A stretch of 62,624 nucleotides of DNA, taken from contig CBFDCR010000025.1 of NCBI GenBank assembly GCA_965603365.1, positions 1 to 62,624 of the forward strand, read 5' to 3'. Below, piece by piece: positions 1 through 8,628 of the stretch; the stretch's first letter is position 1; every line of letters starts with the position of its first letter. Made by a program: the position numbers and the translations under genes. The stretch is from JAHELQ01 sp965603365. GTDB lineage: Bacteria > Acidobacteriota > Aminicenantia > UBA2199. The notes beneath the pieces were generated by a model. The model was not told the origin of the DNA. It made no database searches and saw only the letters and a list, made by a program, of their open reading frames with translations.

Positions 1-556
1 TGGAGAGGATGGTGTTGGCAAAATTGTCATACTCGTCGATAATCACGTATAATTTTTGCCGGGCGCCTTTACAGAGAAGAAGCAGTGTAGATAAGATATC
101 GGTGGCAGACCGGCTGTATTTTATTTTTTCGGTGAAGTAATCCATGTCCCGGTTGGCTGAGAGTTGATGGCTGTATCTATGAATGAAATCCACGGCCGCG
201 TCTTGAATATGGTTATGAAAAGAAGCCTCCATTTTATCCGGATCAGGTTCCACTACAGAGAAATTTAAGCTTAACACCAGGTACCTGCCTCGTTCCTCGG
301 TGGGATGATCATAAATCCAGGTGCCCTGGAAAAATTCCTCGAACCGCTCTTTGTAGAAGACATCATAATAGGCTTCCATCACCGAGAGAAACAGGGACTT
401 GCCAAAGCGCCGGGGCCGGATAAAAAATAGATAATTCCCGGCTTCCTCCACCAGGGGTAAAAAAGTGGTCTTGTCAACATAGTAACAGTTTTGTTGAACG
501 AGCAGCTCATAATTTGCCAGCCCATAAGGGATTTTTTTTATCTTCTTATCCTTCAC
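1..556 (-). CDS. AAA-ATPase_like family protein, N-terminal part (runs off window)
   Basis: The first 185 codons of an ATPase of the AAA-ATPase_like (PF09820) type are visible. The N-terminus has the family's YVDKT motif, then the P-loop RPRRFGKSL at about residues 48-56, and a Walker B YVIIDEYDN near the window edge. Family members usually end in a PD-(D/E)XK nuclease-like domain, which would lie outside the window. The GTG start at 556 is preceded by a GGGGAGAG ribosome site at about 6 bases. An in-frame TGA at 569-571 rules out a longer form. Directly upstream lie a paralogue relic, a promoter and a repeat array. The family's cellular role is not established. Confidence 0.82.
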   Translation of the reverse strand, partial: MKDKKIKKIPYGLANYELLVQQNCYYVDKTTFLPLVEEAGNYLFFIRPRRFGKSLFLSVMEAYYDVFYKERFEEFFQGTWIYDHPTEERGRYLVLSLNFSVVEPDPDKMEASFHNHIQDAAVDFIHRYSHQLSANRDMDYFTEKIKYSRSATDILSTLLLLCKGARQKLYVIIDEYDNFANTILS

Positions 557-568
557 GGCCTCTCCCCT

Positions 569-631
569 TCAGCCACCTGGATATATAATGATTTTGCGAA
601 ATGTCTGCATCCCAACGGGCAAATTTTTCAT
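569..631 (-). pseudogene. 20-codon relic of a second AAA-ATPase_like N-terminus (or leader peptide)
   Basis: An ATG-initiated reading frame encodes MKNLPVGMQTFRKII, which matches the usual family opening (LPxGxQxFxKI), and then stops at TGA just before the ribosome site of the downstream ATPase. The downstream gene has its own version of the same N-terminus (KKIPYGLANYELL), so this looks like the stump of a deleted or replaced paralogue. The promoter upstream predicts a transcript starting on the A of this ATG, that is, leaderless. Translational coupling to the GTG 13 bases downstream is possible. Identification rests on a short motif. Confidence 0.5.
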
Positions 632-637
632 AGGCAT

Positions 638-666
638 ATTATAATATTAAATTACCTTTTTATCAA
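638..666 (-). promoter_or_regulatory. Sigma70-type promoter for the AAA-ATPase_like gene
   Basis: On the minus strand TTGATA (661-666) is followed after exactly 17 bases by TATAAT (638-643). The predicted +1 is about position 631, the first base of the relic ATG. Confidence 0.65.
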
Positions 667-680
667 ATGAATCGATTCAT
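667..680. repeat. 14-bp perfect palindrome abutting the -35 box
   Basis: ATGAATCGATTCAT reads the same on both strands and touches the -35 element of the minus-strand promoter, so it is a candidate operator. No cognate repressor is visible. Confidence 0.4.
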
Positions 681-731
681 GGGGAAAAATTGGCCTGTCA
701 CCTTCCGGTTCCCCGCTGAAATGTCGTGGGG

Positions 732-979
732 ACCGGAAATATATCGTGCGGACCGGAAATATATGGCGGGGACCGGGAAAATATCGTGTTGTACCGGCGA
801 TCTGTCGTATTGTACCGCAAAAATGTCGTGTTGTACCGCTATTCTGTCGTCCGGACCGGGAAAATATCGCATTGTACCGGACAAATGTCGTATTGTACCG
901 CCATTCTGTCGTCCGGACCGGGAAAATATCGCATTGTACCGGGAATCTGTCATGTTGTACCGGCAAAATGTCGGGGAGA
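732..979. repeat. Degenerate tandem array, 12 units of 20-21 bp
   Basis: Units begin with ACCG at 732, 752, 772, 793, 814, 835, 855, 876, 897, 917, 938 and 959. A typical unit is ACCGGNAAAATGTCGTNTTG plus T. 20-bp units end in CGG or GGG and 21-bp units end in TTGT. From 835 a 62-bp super-unit (20+21+21) occurs twice. The array is open in several frames on both strands, but those frames are by-products of the period and not genes. It lies between the ATPase promoter and the end of the lipoprotein gene. The period is close to two helical turns. Confidence 0.85.
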
Positions 980-981
980 TC

Positions 982-2226
982 TTAGATCATGTCCTGGAGA
1001 TCTGCTTTTGATAGTTTGAACAGGCAGATGCGGCCGAAGAGGTCCATCACATAGGTGGTGCCCACAATGGTCAGGCCGCCGTCGCCGGTCGGGAGGAGGC
1101 CGGCGGCTTCATAGAGGCGGGTGCCGCCGAAATATCGTTTGTCCAGGTCGTTCCCGGTAAGATGGTCGTAGGCATAGAGTACGATTTCATTGCTTTTGGA
1201 ACTGCCCACAAAAAATACGATCTTTTTAGTGTTGATCTCGATGGTGTGTACATAGACCGGTTTTCCTTCGTCCAGTTCCAGTTGGGGATCTCCTGTCTCC
1301 CCGTCCACCCCCTCTAATGGGAAATTTATGAAAAAAGAGACAGTATCGCTGTCGATGCGAGCGCCGGAGAAGCGGCTGTTTCCCGGTTCGTTATCGTACC
1401 ACTCCATGGCTATAAAGGGTTTGTGGAGATAAAAATAGGTGTCGGGCAGGCTGCTTCCCGGCGTAATCCTGCCGGTCCAGAAACAGGGCCGATCGGAGGG
1501 ATAGGCGAGATGGGAGGAGTAGGTCTGGAAGTAGGCGGCATTGTCGGCGTTATCGATGGCTCCGCTGAAGTGAAACCGCCTGTCGGTGAGGGGATACTGG
1601 ACATAACAGTCGTAGACGTTGCGGTATATTTGCCAATTTTCTTTGCTGCCGCTGCCGTCGATTTTGATTAACAGGATCTCGTGGCCCAGCAGGTCGGAGG
1701 CGGCCAGCAGTAGAATTTTATCGTCGGGGGTGGGGGAGGCGTGCAGCGGTACTACCCGGCTGACCTCGCGCGGCTGAAATGGAATGTCGTCGAGATGCAA
1801 CTCAACCGGTTCCGGACGCCGGCTCTCTTCGGTGAATTTTATCAGCCTGAGGGGAAATTGGGCACCGGTATTGTATTCACAGAAAAAATAGTAGCCCTGA
1901 TCTAATATTAAGATGCCGGGAACCGGCTCTTTATAATCTCTAAATGTTTCCACCCCGCTCTCCCATAAGAAGTCGCCCTGCCAGTCGACCCTCAACAAAT
2001 AGGGCCGGCCCTTCACCAAACCCAGGATGATATAACCGCCGTCCCCGGTCTGCTTGATATCCACGGCAGTATAGGTAAGGGTATCGGACCTGTCGTAAAT
2101 TTTGATAAAACCTTGACCCGCTTCGGTCTCGCTCTCTTTCGGCGTGCAGGCTGTAAGCAGCAAACACAGGAGTGCAGGGATCATCAGCAGGGACAGGGCG
2201 ATCTTTATTGTCTGATTACCGGTCAT
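982..2226 (-). CDS. Predicted lipoprotein, probable beta-propeller
   Basis: This is a 414-residue protein with a lipoprotein signal: a hydrophobic stretch ending in LLLTAC, with the lipidated Cys near residue 27. The mature part is rich in beta-strand and has two TGDGG motifs (KQTGDGGYIILG near residue 60 and PTGDGGLTIVG near the C-terminus), the kind of repeat seen in bacterial propeller-like surface proteins. No catalytic motif is recognised. The start at 2226 has AGGAGG seven bases upstream, and that ribosome site is embedded in the last codons of the preceding gene, so the two are very likely co-translated. It is the last gene of the TIR-nSTAND operon and ends 3 bp from the repeat array. 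Confidence 0.7.
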   Translation of the reverse strand: MTGNQTIKIALSLLMIPALLCLLLTACTPKESETEAGQGFIKIYDRSDTLTYTAVDIKQTGDGGYIILGLVKGRPYLLRVDWQGDFLWESGVETFRDYKEPVPGILILDQGYYFFCEYNTGAQFPLRLIKFTEESRRPEPVELHLDDIPFQPREVSRVVPLHASPTPDDKILLLAASDLLGHEILLIKIDGSGSKENWQIYRNVYDCYVQYPLTDRRFHFSGAIDNADNAAYFQTYSSHLAYPSDRPCFWTGRITPGSSLPDTYFYLHKPFIAMEWYDNEPGNSRFSGARIDSDTVSFFINFPLEGVDGETGDPQLELDEGKPVYVHTIEINTKKIVFFVGSSKSNEIVLYAYDHLTGNDLDKRYFGGTRLYEAAGLLPTGDGGLTIVGTTYVMDLFGRICLFKLSKADLQDMI

Positions 2227-2230
2227 CGGA

Positions 2231-3415
2231 CTACCTCCTGAAGGCCTTGTAGGACAAGGGCAGTAATATCTTTAAACTAATATTCCAGCTTCTCAATTTC
2301 ATGTCGTCAAAGACATCGTAATACCCGTACAGCAGCTCCCTGTTTTCGTAACGGTGATCGGTATCGACGATGTTGCTCAAGCCGTGCTTGTAATTCACCT
2401 CGAGTTCTATTCGCAGGTTTTCCAGCCCGGTTTTAAAGCCGAAACCGGCCCCGATCCATAAGCCGATGTTGTACTTTTTGAGGAGCCTTTCGATATTGGC
2501 TGTTTTTTCGACCCTCTCTTCGTCGCTGTGGGGGGAGTCGATCTCTATTGCTTTAACGGCCGAGAGTAAGAATTGGCAGAATCCCCCGATTTGCACGTAG
2601 GGCTTTAGTTTTGTTTTGGGGAATTGGCATTTGAGCAGGAGGGGAATTTCTAAATAGTCCAGGAACTGGATATGCCTGAATTTTTTCGTTAGCGGTTGGC
2701 TGCCCTCTCCCTTTTCCCATTTTAGGTTGTTCTCATATAAAAAGTCCTGGTTGATTAAGCTGGGCTGCAAGCTGAGGGAGAGTCTTTTAGCCAGGGCATA
2801 TTCAACAATGACACTGGCCACCTGCGGGCCCATGGAATAGTAAAGATGGAAAATATAATCTTTCTGGTACGGCGTCTCTCCGTTGGTACCGACCGGCTGC
2901 AGGAGGGAGTACCGCTGCCAGGGACGGGCGGTGGTAAAGTCGAGTCCTATCTTGACCCCCGCCGACCACCTGGGGCCCACCCAATAACGGTCGGCAATAT
3001 TCCTCAACGGCAGCCAGTCTTTATCGGGGAGTTCGCCCCGCTGGACAACCAGCAGCCTTTTTATACAACCGGTGGCCTTCTCCGGCTGGTCTAAGGCGAT
3101 ATAGGCGAGGGCCACCCACTGGTATATATCGGCCCGGATCTTCTTGTTGGTATGTTTAAATTTCCCTTTTTCTACGGCCGGTTGGATTCTGCCTTCCTCC
3201 TTGAGGCAGTTTTGCCGATATAGATCGATTACCTGCTGAAGGTCGCCGTTATCAAAGGCCTCCTTCATCTTTTTCTCAATAGAACTATAATCTATTTCGG
3301 GTCGGTCCTGGTGGCTTTGACTGCCCTGGAGGGCAAATGTTAGTGACAGGACGGCCAGCATTGATATCGCCAGCCCCTTCATCCAGGCGTTGCCAGCCGC
3401 GGCTGTGTGTCTCAT
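2231..3415 (-). CDS. PorT-like outer-membrane beta-barrel protein with helical N-terminal repeat
   Basis: The 394-residue product starts with a signal peptide (hydrophobic segment about residues 14-30). A helical TPR-like region (about 40-130) follows. The rest, from about 145, has alternating strands with aromatic ends and closes on an amphipathic strand, as in PorT/OMP_b-brl_2 proteins. The family inserts small barrels into the outer membrane; no ligand can be predicted. The start ATG overlaps the stop of the nSTAND gene (ATGA) and has GGAG six bases upstream, so the genes are translationally coupled. An envelope barrel next to a STAND ATPase and a TIR protein is unusual. Confidence 0.7.
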   Translation of the reverse strand: MRHTAAAGNAWMKGLAISMLAVLSLTFALQGSQSHQDRPEIDYSSIEKKMKEAFDNGDLQQVIDLYRQNCLKEEGRIQPAVEKGKFKHTNKKIRADIYQWVALAYIALDQPEKATGCIKRLLVVQRGELPDKDWLPLRNIADRYWVGPRWSAGVKIGLDFTTARPWQRYSLLQPVGTNGETPYQKDYIFHLYYSMGPQVASVIVEYALAKRLSLSLQPSLINQDFLYENNLKWEKGEGSQPLTKKFRHIQFLDYLEIPLLLKCQFPKTKLKPYVQIGGFCQFLLSAVKAIEIDSPHSDEERVEKTANIERLLKKYNIGLWIGAGFGFKTGLENLRIELEVNYKHGLSNIVDTDHRYENRELLYGYYDVFDDMKLRSWNISLKILLPLSYKAFRR

Positions 3416-6400
3416 CGTTCACTCCATTCATATGAAAGTGTCTGCTTAAAACCCTGGTTGAGCCGTTCATAGAGTGGCCCCGGGACAGTGGGACATATGC
3501 GCAGGTTATTTTCGTCACTGAATATCAGGTATTTCCCGTTCGTTGAGAATACAATGGAGAGGATTTTGAATTTACATTTTATGCTGAGAGCAAGCTCGGG
3601 TTTTCCTTTTAACTCCCACAGCCGGATGACACCGTCCCAGCCGCCGGAGGCCAGGTATCTGCCGCCGGGACTGAAGGCCAGTGTCTTTACAATCCCTTTG
3701 TGTTTTTGCTCCACGGTATCAAATTTGATGTCGGTATTGGCGGCGATGCTCCTCGTATTAACGTCGTAAAACAGGAAGACCTCTCCCCTGGAATTGGCCA
3801 GTGCCAGCATTTCCCTGGCCGGGCTGTAGGCAAGGGCAGAGAAATCCTTCGATCGACATGTTGTTTTAAGACTTTTTCTATATTTGATGTCGGTGGATAG
3901 ATTGGACTGGAAAATATTGCCCCTGGAATCGGCGATGATCAAATAGGAGTCATGGGGATCTTCGATGACCGTCAGTGCCCGGATAATATTATCCTCTTCA
4001 AAGCTGACCATCTCTTTTATGTCATTTGCTGTATCGCAGGTATAGAGGGTGTTTTTGATCGAGTAGATCAGGCACGCCTTGTTCCTGGAGTAAGCCATGG
4101 CTAAAATCCTGGCATTGTGTTTTGCCAGCCGTTTTTTTTCGTCCCATCTATTTTTTTGCCAGCAGTAGAGATCTCCCTCCAGGGTACCGCAAAACAAGCG
4201 ATCAGTTGACTGGCCAAAAGTATTGGCCTGGACCATCATATCTTTCGACAGGGGAGTGGGATCTTTTATGGCCAGGAATTTTGTTTTATGGGGCCTTAAG
4301 GAGGCCATTATTAACTTTCCGTTCCGCTGGTTAAAGATGATGTTGTCATCGCCGATGTTCGCCAATGCCCAGCTCTCGCCGTTTTTGTAAATGGTATCTG
4401 TATGTTCCCCCTGGTTCATACAGGCCTCCCGGAGGGCTGCAAATATCTCCGGCGGTTGGCCTGGGGCTCTGGCTTTTTGCTGCAAATTGTCATACAGCTC
4501 TTCCAGGTCTGCTGTTGCCCCTGGGTGGTTCAGGCTTTTGGGGAGTTCGATCTGCTTAAACCTGTCAAATATATGCCGGGTCGAGTCCCCCAGTTGTTTA
4601 TAAGCCCGCCGGTTCAGCACATAGGCGGCCATAGCCAGCCAGGCTTTTCGCTCGTTATCTTTGATTTCCGCGATCGATTGCACGGCCAATCTTTTGGCCT
4701 TAGCCGTATCCCTGTAAAAGTGTGCCTCTTCTTCATTCATGCCGACAATCAGGCCCTGGATTTGCGCTTTTAGCTCATTGGCTTCGGCTCTGCTTTGTTC
4801 TCTTTTTGCATTGGTTTCAGCCCGTTTCGCTGCCTCTGCGTTTTTGTCTGCTTCATCTTTGGCCTCTTCCATTTTTTTTGTTGCCTGTCTGGCTTCTTCT
4901 GCCTTATTATCGGCCTGTATTTGCGCCTCTATCGCTTTATCTCTGGCTACGGTAGCCAATATCGCCGATATCTCTGAATCGTTCTTACTTTTGTATGCCG
5001 ACAGGGCAAAGAATATGGAAATGGAGCCTAGAATGACAAATATTGCGGTAATAACCCTGGAAAATCTTATTTTTGCCTTCTGCTGCCGCTCTTTTTCCTT
5101 GATTTCCCGTTCCTGCTGCTTTTTGCTGGAGGTCAGGAACCTCATGGCCCGCTCAAACGAGGGGTCGTAACGCCGGGCCCAGGCCTTGCTGGGTCTGCCG
5201 GTTTCAAACCATTTTAAGGCCAGCATGAGCTGCGGGTCCCGCCACAGTCCGACCTTCCCCTCTTCATATAGAGCGGCATCTTTTGCCAGCCGGAGGTACA
5301 ACTCGGCCGAATTCTCCTCCTCCTTGACCCAGCGGACCAGGCGGGTCCAGATGCGCATCAGGCTCTCGTGGGAGATATCGATCACCGAATCTTCGTGCAG
5401 TTTTACGGTATGGGGGGGCATCAAAAAAGTCCGGCCGGGCTGGCGGAAAATATTAATCACATCGATGACCTCCCGGTCCGAAGCCCTGGCCACCTGGGAG
5501 ATTTCGCCGACCCTGGCCGGCCGTCTCACATCGTGACCTTTCTCTCCTCTTACGGTTAACAATTTAAATAGTTTTTCACATATGGTTTGTCTCTTCCGGG
5601 TTGTTAATTCACTGTAGGCCTCTTCGGCATGACGGGAGAGCGCCCGCTCCATCGTGCCCATGGTTTCGTAGTGTGCCAGGTCCAACGGTTCCCCCGGCCG
5701 CCGGTTTTTGGTCCAGTAGTCCCAGGTGCGCATCAGCGCATGTTGGAGGATGGGCAGTTGATCGGGATTGTCCCCGACATCGTTGAGCAGCCGCGAGACC
5801 AGGGGCGCTGAGATGGCGGCGCCGCCCACCGCGATGGGTCCGCTGATGGCCGTCCGTCTCTCATCCCGGGTCATCCGGGGAATGAGGTAGAGGCCGTCGT
5901 TGATGGCTTCCGGTAATCCCCTGAATTCCGCACACTCCCCCAGGAAATCGGAGCGCATGGTTAAGATAACGTATAGGGGAAGCTTCGTTTGCCGGGAACC
6001 TTCCAGCAGCAGCTTCACAAAGGCGGCGGAATCCCGCCGGCCATCCTGGTAATCCCTCTCCAGTTGGCCGAAGCGAAATAGCTCTTCAAATTGGTCCACC
6101 ACGATCAACAGGTTCTCATATTTCGCTAAGCGGGCCTGCTTCACGCTCTCAATAAGGCCCCGGCTGCTCCGCCTCAGGGTGGTTTCGATAAAATCGCGCC
6201 AGGAGGAGTCCCCCTCTTCAGCCCGGTTGCCATCTTCCCAGAAGATGCCGGCCTGGGCCAGTGCTGCCGACAGGTTACCGATGGGGTCGGAACCGGGCCG
6301 AAACAGCGCCACCCGCCAACCGGAACCCACCTGGGCCATAAATCCCCGGTAGAGGGCAGGCAGGAGTCCTGCCTTTACTAAGGAAGATTTCCCGCTTCCC

Positions 6401-6546
6401 GAAATGCCGCTGACCGTTAAGAAGCGGCAGGTTCTCAACCGGGATAATAACTCTGTCACTGCTTTTTCCCGGCCAAAAAACAGGTGCTCTTCCTCCTCTT
6501 CAAAGGGTCTCAAACCGGGAAAGGGATTTTTGTCTGGGTTTTCCAT
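3412..6546 (-). CDS. nSTAND1-type NTPase with transmembrane helix, coiled coil and WD40 repeats
   Basis: This 1044-residue protein opens with NPFPGLRPF and FFGRE, typical of nSTAND1 NTPases. The P-loop GISGSGKSS is at about 47-55 and the Walker B VVDQFEELF near 148-156. A winged-helix-like region follows, then one transmembrane helix at about 490-515, a long Glu/Ala/Lys-rich coiled coil (about 518-600) and C-terminal WD40 repeats; the clearest (FSPGGRYLASGGWDGVIRLW) is near 950-970. Known STAND proteins are signal-sensing switches, often in immunity or cell death. It starts 6 bp after the TIR gene and overlaps the barrel gene by 4 bp. The topology suggests membrane tethering. The trigger is unknown. 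Confidence 0.88.
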   Translation of the reverse strand: MENPDKNPFPGLRPFEEEEEHLFFGREKAVTELLSRLRTCRFLTVSGISGSGKSSLVKAGLLPALYRGFMAQVGSGWRVALFRPGSDPIGNLSAALAQAGIFWEDGNRAEEGDSSWRDFIETTLRRSSRGLIESVKQARLAKYENLLIVVDQFEELFRFGQLERDYQDGRRDSAAFVKLLLEGSRQTKLPLYVILTMRSDFLGECAEFRGLPEAINDGLYLIPRMTRDERRTAISGPIAVGGAAISAPLVSRLLNDVGDNPDQLPILQHALMRTWDYWTKNRRPGEPLDLAHYETMGTMERALSRHAEEAYSELTTRKRQTICEKLFKLLTVRGEKGHDVRRPARVGEISQVARASDREVIDVINIFRQPGRTFLMPPHTVKLHEDSVIDISHESLMRIWTRLVRWVKEEENSAELYLRLAKDAALYEEGKVGLWRDPQLMLALKWFETGRPSKAWARRYDPSFERAMRFLTSSKKQQEREIKEKERQQKAKIRFSRVITAIFVILGSISIFFALSAYKSKNDSEISAILATVARDKAIEAQIQADNKAEEARQATKKMEEAKDEADKNAEAAKRAETNAKREQSRAEANELKAQIQGLIVGMNEEEAHFYRDTAKAKRLAVQSIAEIKDNERKAWLAMAAYVLNRRAYKQLGDSTRHIFDRFKQIELPKSLNHPGATADLEELYDNLQQKARAPGQPPEIFAALREACMNQGEHTDTIYKNGESWALANIGDDNIIFNQRNGKLIMASLRPHKTKFLAIKDPTPLSKDMMVQANTFGQSTDRLFCGTLEGDLYCWQKNRWDEKKRLAKHNARILAMAYSRNKACLIYSIKNTLYTCDTANDIKEMVSFEEDNIIRALTVIEDPHDSYLIIADSRGNIFQSNLSTDIKYRKSLKTTCRSKDFSALAYSPAREMLALANSRGEVFLFYDVNTRSIAANTDIKFDTVEQKHKGIVKTLAFSPGGRYLASGGWDGVIRLWELKGKPELALSIKCKFKILSIVFSTNGKYLIFSDENNLRICPTVPGPLYERLNQGFKQTLSYEWSER

Positions 6547-6552
6547 CTTTAA

Positions 6553-8499
6553 CTACCGGGTAATGGACTTCAATATTTCTATAAAAGGTTCCAATAACTC
6601 GTTTGAGTAGCCTTTTGTGCCGTCGATCATGAGGGTATCGTGGAAGCGGCAGTGCTCTTTTTCTTTTGTGGCTGGCGGGGCCAGGAAGAGCGCTTTTGGA
6701 AGCAGCGGTTTGACTCTACCGTAACCGGCAATTTTTTTCAAGTCCTGGTAGATCGACCGCAGCCATAGATCGTTGGCCTGGCCGTAATATATCATGACGG
6801 CATGGCAAGATTTTAAATTTTCCCGGTGGTTCTGCTGAAGCTCCGACTCTTCGCCTTCGAAGGCCGGTAAAATGACATTATAGCCGCTGTAATACAAAAA
6901 ATCCTCCAGCGGCTTAACCTGGTCGAGATCTCTATGGTCACATAATAGGTAGACATCCTGCGGTGCTTTCTCCCCTTCGCTCCCTTTCGGCTCTTTTTCC
7001 GCCATCATTGGCAGCTTTTGGGAAATTTTCGCTTTTAGATCCGTTAGCGGCGTGTCGATGACCTCATCGCCGGGATTGGGGGCCGCCTTCACCCTGTCGA
7101 TGAATAGACGCTGCCGACTGTCTTCCCGGTTGATTTCCGGGGAGAGCCAGATCAGGCGCCGCAATCTCCCCTGCCGGCTTTTTCCCCCGGCCTGTTCATA
7201 TTGGATACGGATAATGGATTTGTCGGTGTTATCCGGCACCACGCCGTATTCCTTGCCCAGCAGATGGATGGAGATAGCGCAGCGGTTCAGCATGTGATCG
7301 ATGGTTTCTATCGATTTCGCGTAAACCAGCGGCAAGTCCTGATCCGGTAATACCTCATACCCACTCTCCGTCAACCACTGTTTAATACCGTCTCTTTGCT
7401 CCTTCAGGTAGTAATTGGTTTCGGCCAGGTATACGGTGGGTTTATCCATGGCGGCCGCGCCGGCCGCTTGAATGGCATTGAGTTTATCGTGGATGGCATT
7501 TTTAAACTCCTCGATCGATGTTTCCAGCATGTCGGCCCCCCATAGGATCTCGGCATCCGTTCGCACCAGGTTTACGAACCGTGTTTGGCGTTCGTCCTCT
7601 ATTTTGCCGTCGGTGTGGAGCCAGATCAACCGGGGAAATTTACCGGCCTTACTCTTCTGCACCGCCAGCTCGTTCTGGAGAACCGGCATAGATTCCTGGC
7701 AGCCTTCCGGCACAGACCCGTAACATCTCCCCACCAGGTGTATGGCTAAATCGGCTTGATCTAAAAACGCCGCCACCGATTTCTTGAACTCCGATTCCAG
7801 CAGCGGCAGCCGGCGGTCCGGTAAGACCTCGCAGCCCGATTCAGCCAATTCCCGCTTGATCATATCCCGCTGCGTTTCTAAGTCATGGCTGGTTTCGGCC
7901 AGGTATATTGTCATCGGTTTGCCGCTGCCGCGCTCAGGCATCCCTTTCCCATTCTTAAGCCTTTCCAATAGCTCGCGCATATCGTAAGCCACATCATAGA
8001 GCTTTGCCCGGTAGTTCTGTTCCAATTCCCCCTCGGCTTTCAGGTTCAGTTCCCTTGCCCTGCCGCTTTCCGGGTCAATAACAAAGAACTTGTAGCCAAG
8101 AATGTCGGCTATTTCCTCCGGATGGGCGGTATAGGGAACATCGGTTTTAATCACCTTGAATACTCTGCACTTGTTGCCGATTTTTATGCCGGTCTCCCCT
8201 GCTGCCGCTTCGCAGAACTCCCTTAACTCCCGGCTGCACCATTCCGACTTAACATAACCGGGGGACAATATGGAGACCATCAGGGCGGCTTTATGCAGTT
8301 GTTCGGCGATTTCATCGCCAAAAACATCGTTTCCCTGTAATTTGGGGTCCCGCCAAACCTGGGGCCTCTCTCCCATGAGTTGAGCCAGCCGCACCTCCAG
8401 TGCCTTGTGAAAGATGGATACCCATCCCGGTTCTCCCTCTTCTAAAGGCATGTTGTCGATGTGGGCATAGCTAATAAATACGTCTCTTTCAAAGGCCAT
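6553..8499 (-). CDS. TIR-domain protein with tandem TIR/DUF4062-like domains
   Basis: The 648-residue product begins with a TIR domain (FISYAHID at the start; SPGYVKSEWCSREL holds the candidate catalytic Glu). Two related Rossmann-like units follow, beginning IYLAETSHDLETQRD (about 195) and VYLAETNYYLKEQRD (about 350), resembling DUF4062/TIR-like modules. A fourth divergent unit begins DVYLLCDHRDLDQVKPLE (about 515). Bacterial TIR domains often consume NAD+ or make signalling nucleotides; whether this one is active is inference. ATG 8499 is preferred over GTG 8508 because AGG lies 8 bases upstream of the former. First gene of the operon. Confidence 0.85.
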   Translation of the reverse strand: MAFERDVFISYAHIDNMPLEEGEPGWVSIFHKALEVRLAQLMGERPQVWRDPKLQGNDVFGDEIAEQLHKAALMVSILSPGYVKSEWCSRELREFCEAAAGETGIKIGNKCRVFKVIKTDVPYTAHPEEIADILGYKFFVIDPESGRARELNLKAEGELEQNYRAKLYDVAYDMRELLERLKNGKGMPERGSGKPMTIYLAETSHDLETQRDMIKRELAESGCEVLPDRRLPLLESEFKKSVAAFLDQADLAIHLVGRCYGSVPEGCQESMPVLQNELAVQKSKAGKFPRLIWLHTDGKIEDERQTRFVNLVRTDAEILWGADMLETSIEEFKNAIHDKLNAIQAAGAAAMDKPTVYLAETNYYLKEQRDGIKQWLTESGYEVLPDQDLPLVYAKSIETIDHMLNRCAISIHLLGKEYGVVPDNTDKSIIRIQYEQAGGKSRQGRLRRLIWLSPEINREDSRQRLFIDRVKAAPNPGDEVIDTPLTDLKAKISQKLPMMAEKEPKGSEGEKAPQDVYLLCDHRDLDQVKPLEDFLYYSGYNVILPAFEGEESELQQNHRENLKSCHAVMIYYGQANDLWLRSIYQDLKKIAGYGRVKPLLPKALFLAPPATKEKEHCRFHDTLMIDGTKGYSNELLEPFIEILKSITR

Positions 8500-8558
8500 T
8501 TGTTTCACCTGCCGGAGTTACTTTTTATCTTAAAAAGTCTCTTTTCTCTCCACGATTA

Positions 8559-8587
8559 ATAATAGAGTGAAGAGAGCATTTTGTCAA
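8559..8587 (-). promoter_or_regulatory. Sigma70-type promoter of the TIR-nSTAND operon
   Basis: On the minus strand TTGACA (8582-8587) and TATTAT (8559-8564) are 17 bases apart, about 60 bases upstream of the TIR start. It is a near-consensus housekeeping promoter, so constitutive expression is likely. Confidence 0.65.
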
Positions 8588-8628
8588 CTTTTTTTTCTTT
8601 TTTTGATCATTGCCGGGAACGTTTGCCC

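Noticed and set aside
732..979. CRISPR array
   Set aside because: Units are 20-21 bp, degenerate and contiguous, with no unique spacers of constant size and no cas genes in the window.
652..1019. Several overlapping small open frames on both strands across the ACCG repeat array
   Set aside because: They arise because the repeat unit has no stop codons in several frames. The peptides are low-complexity echoes of the repeat and lack ribosome sites.
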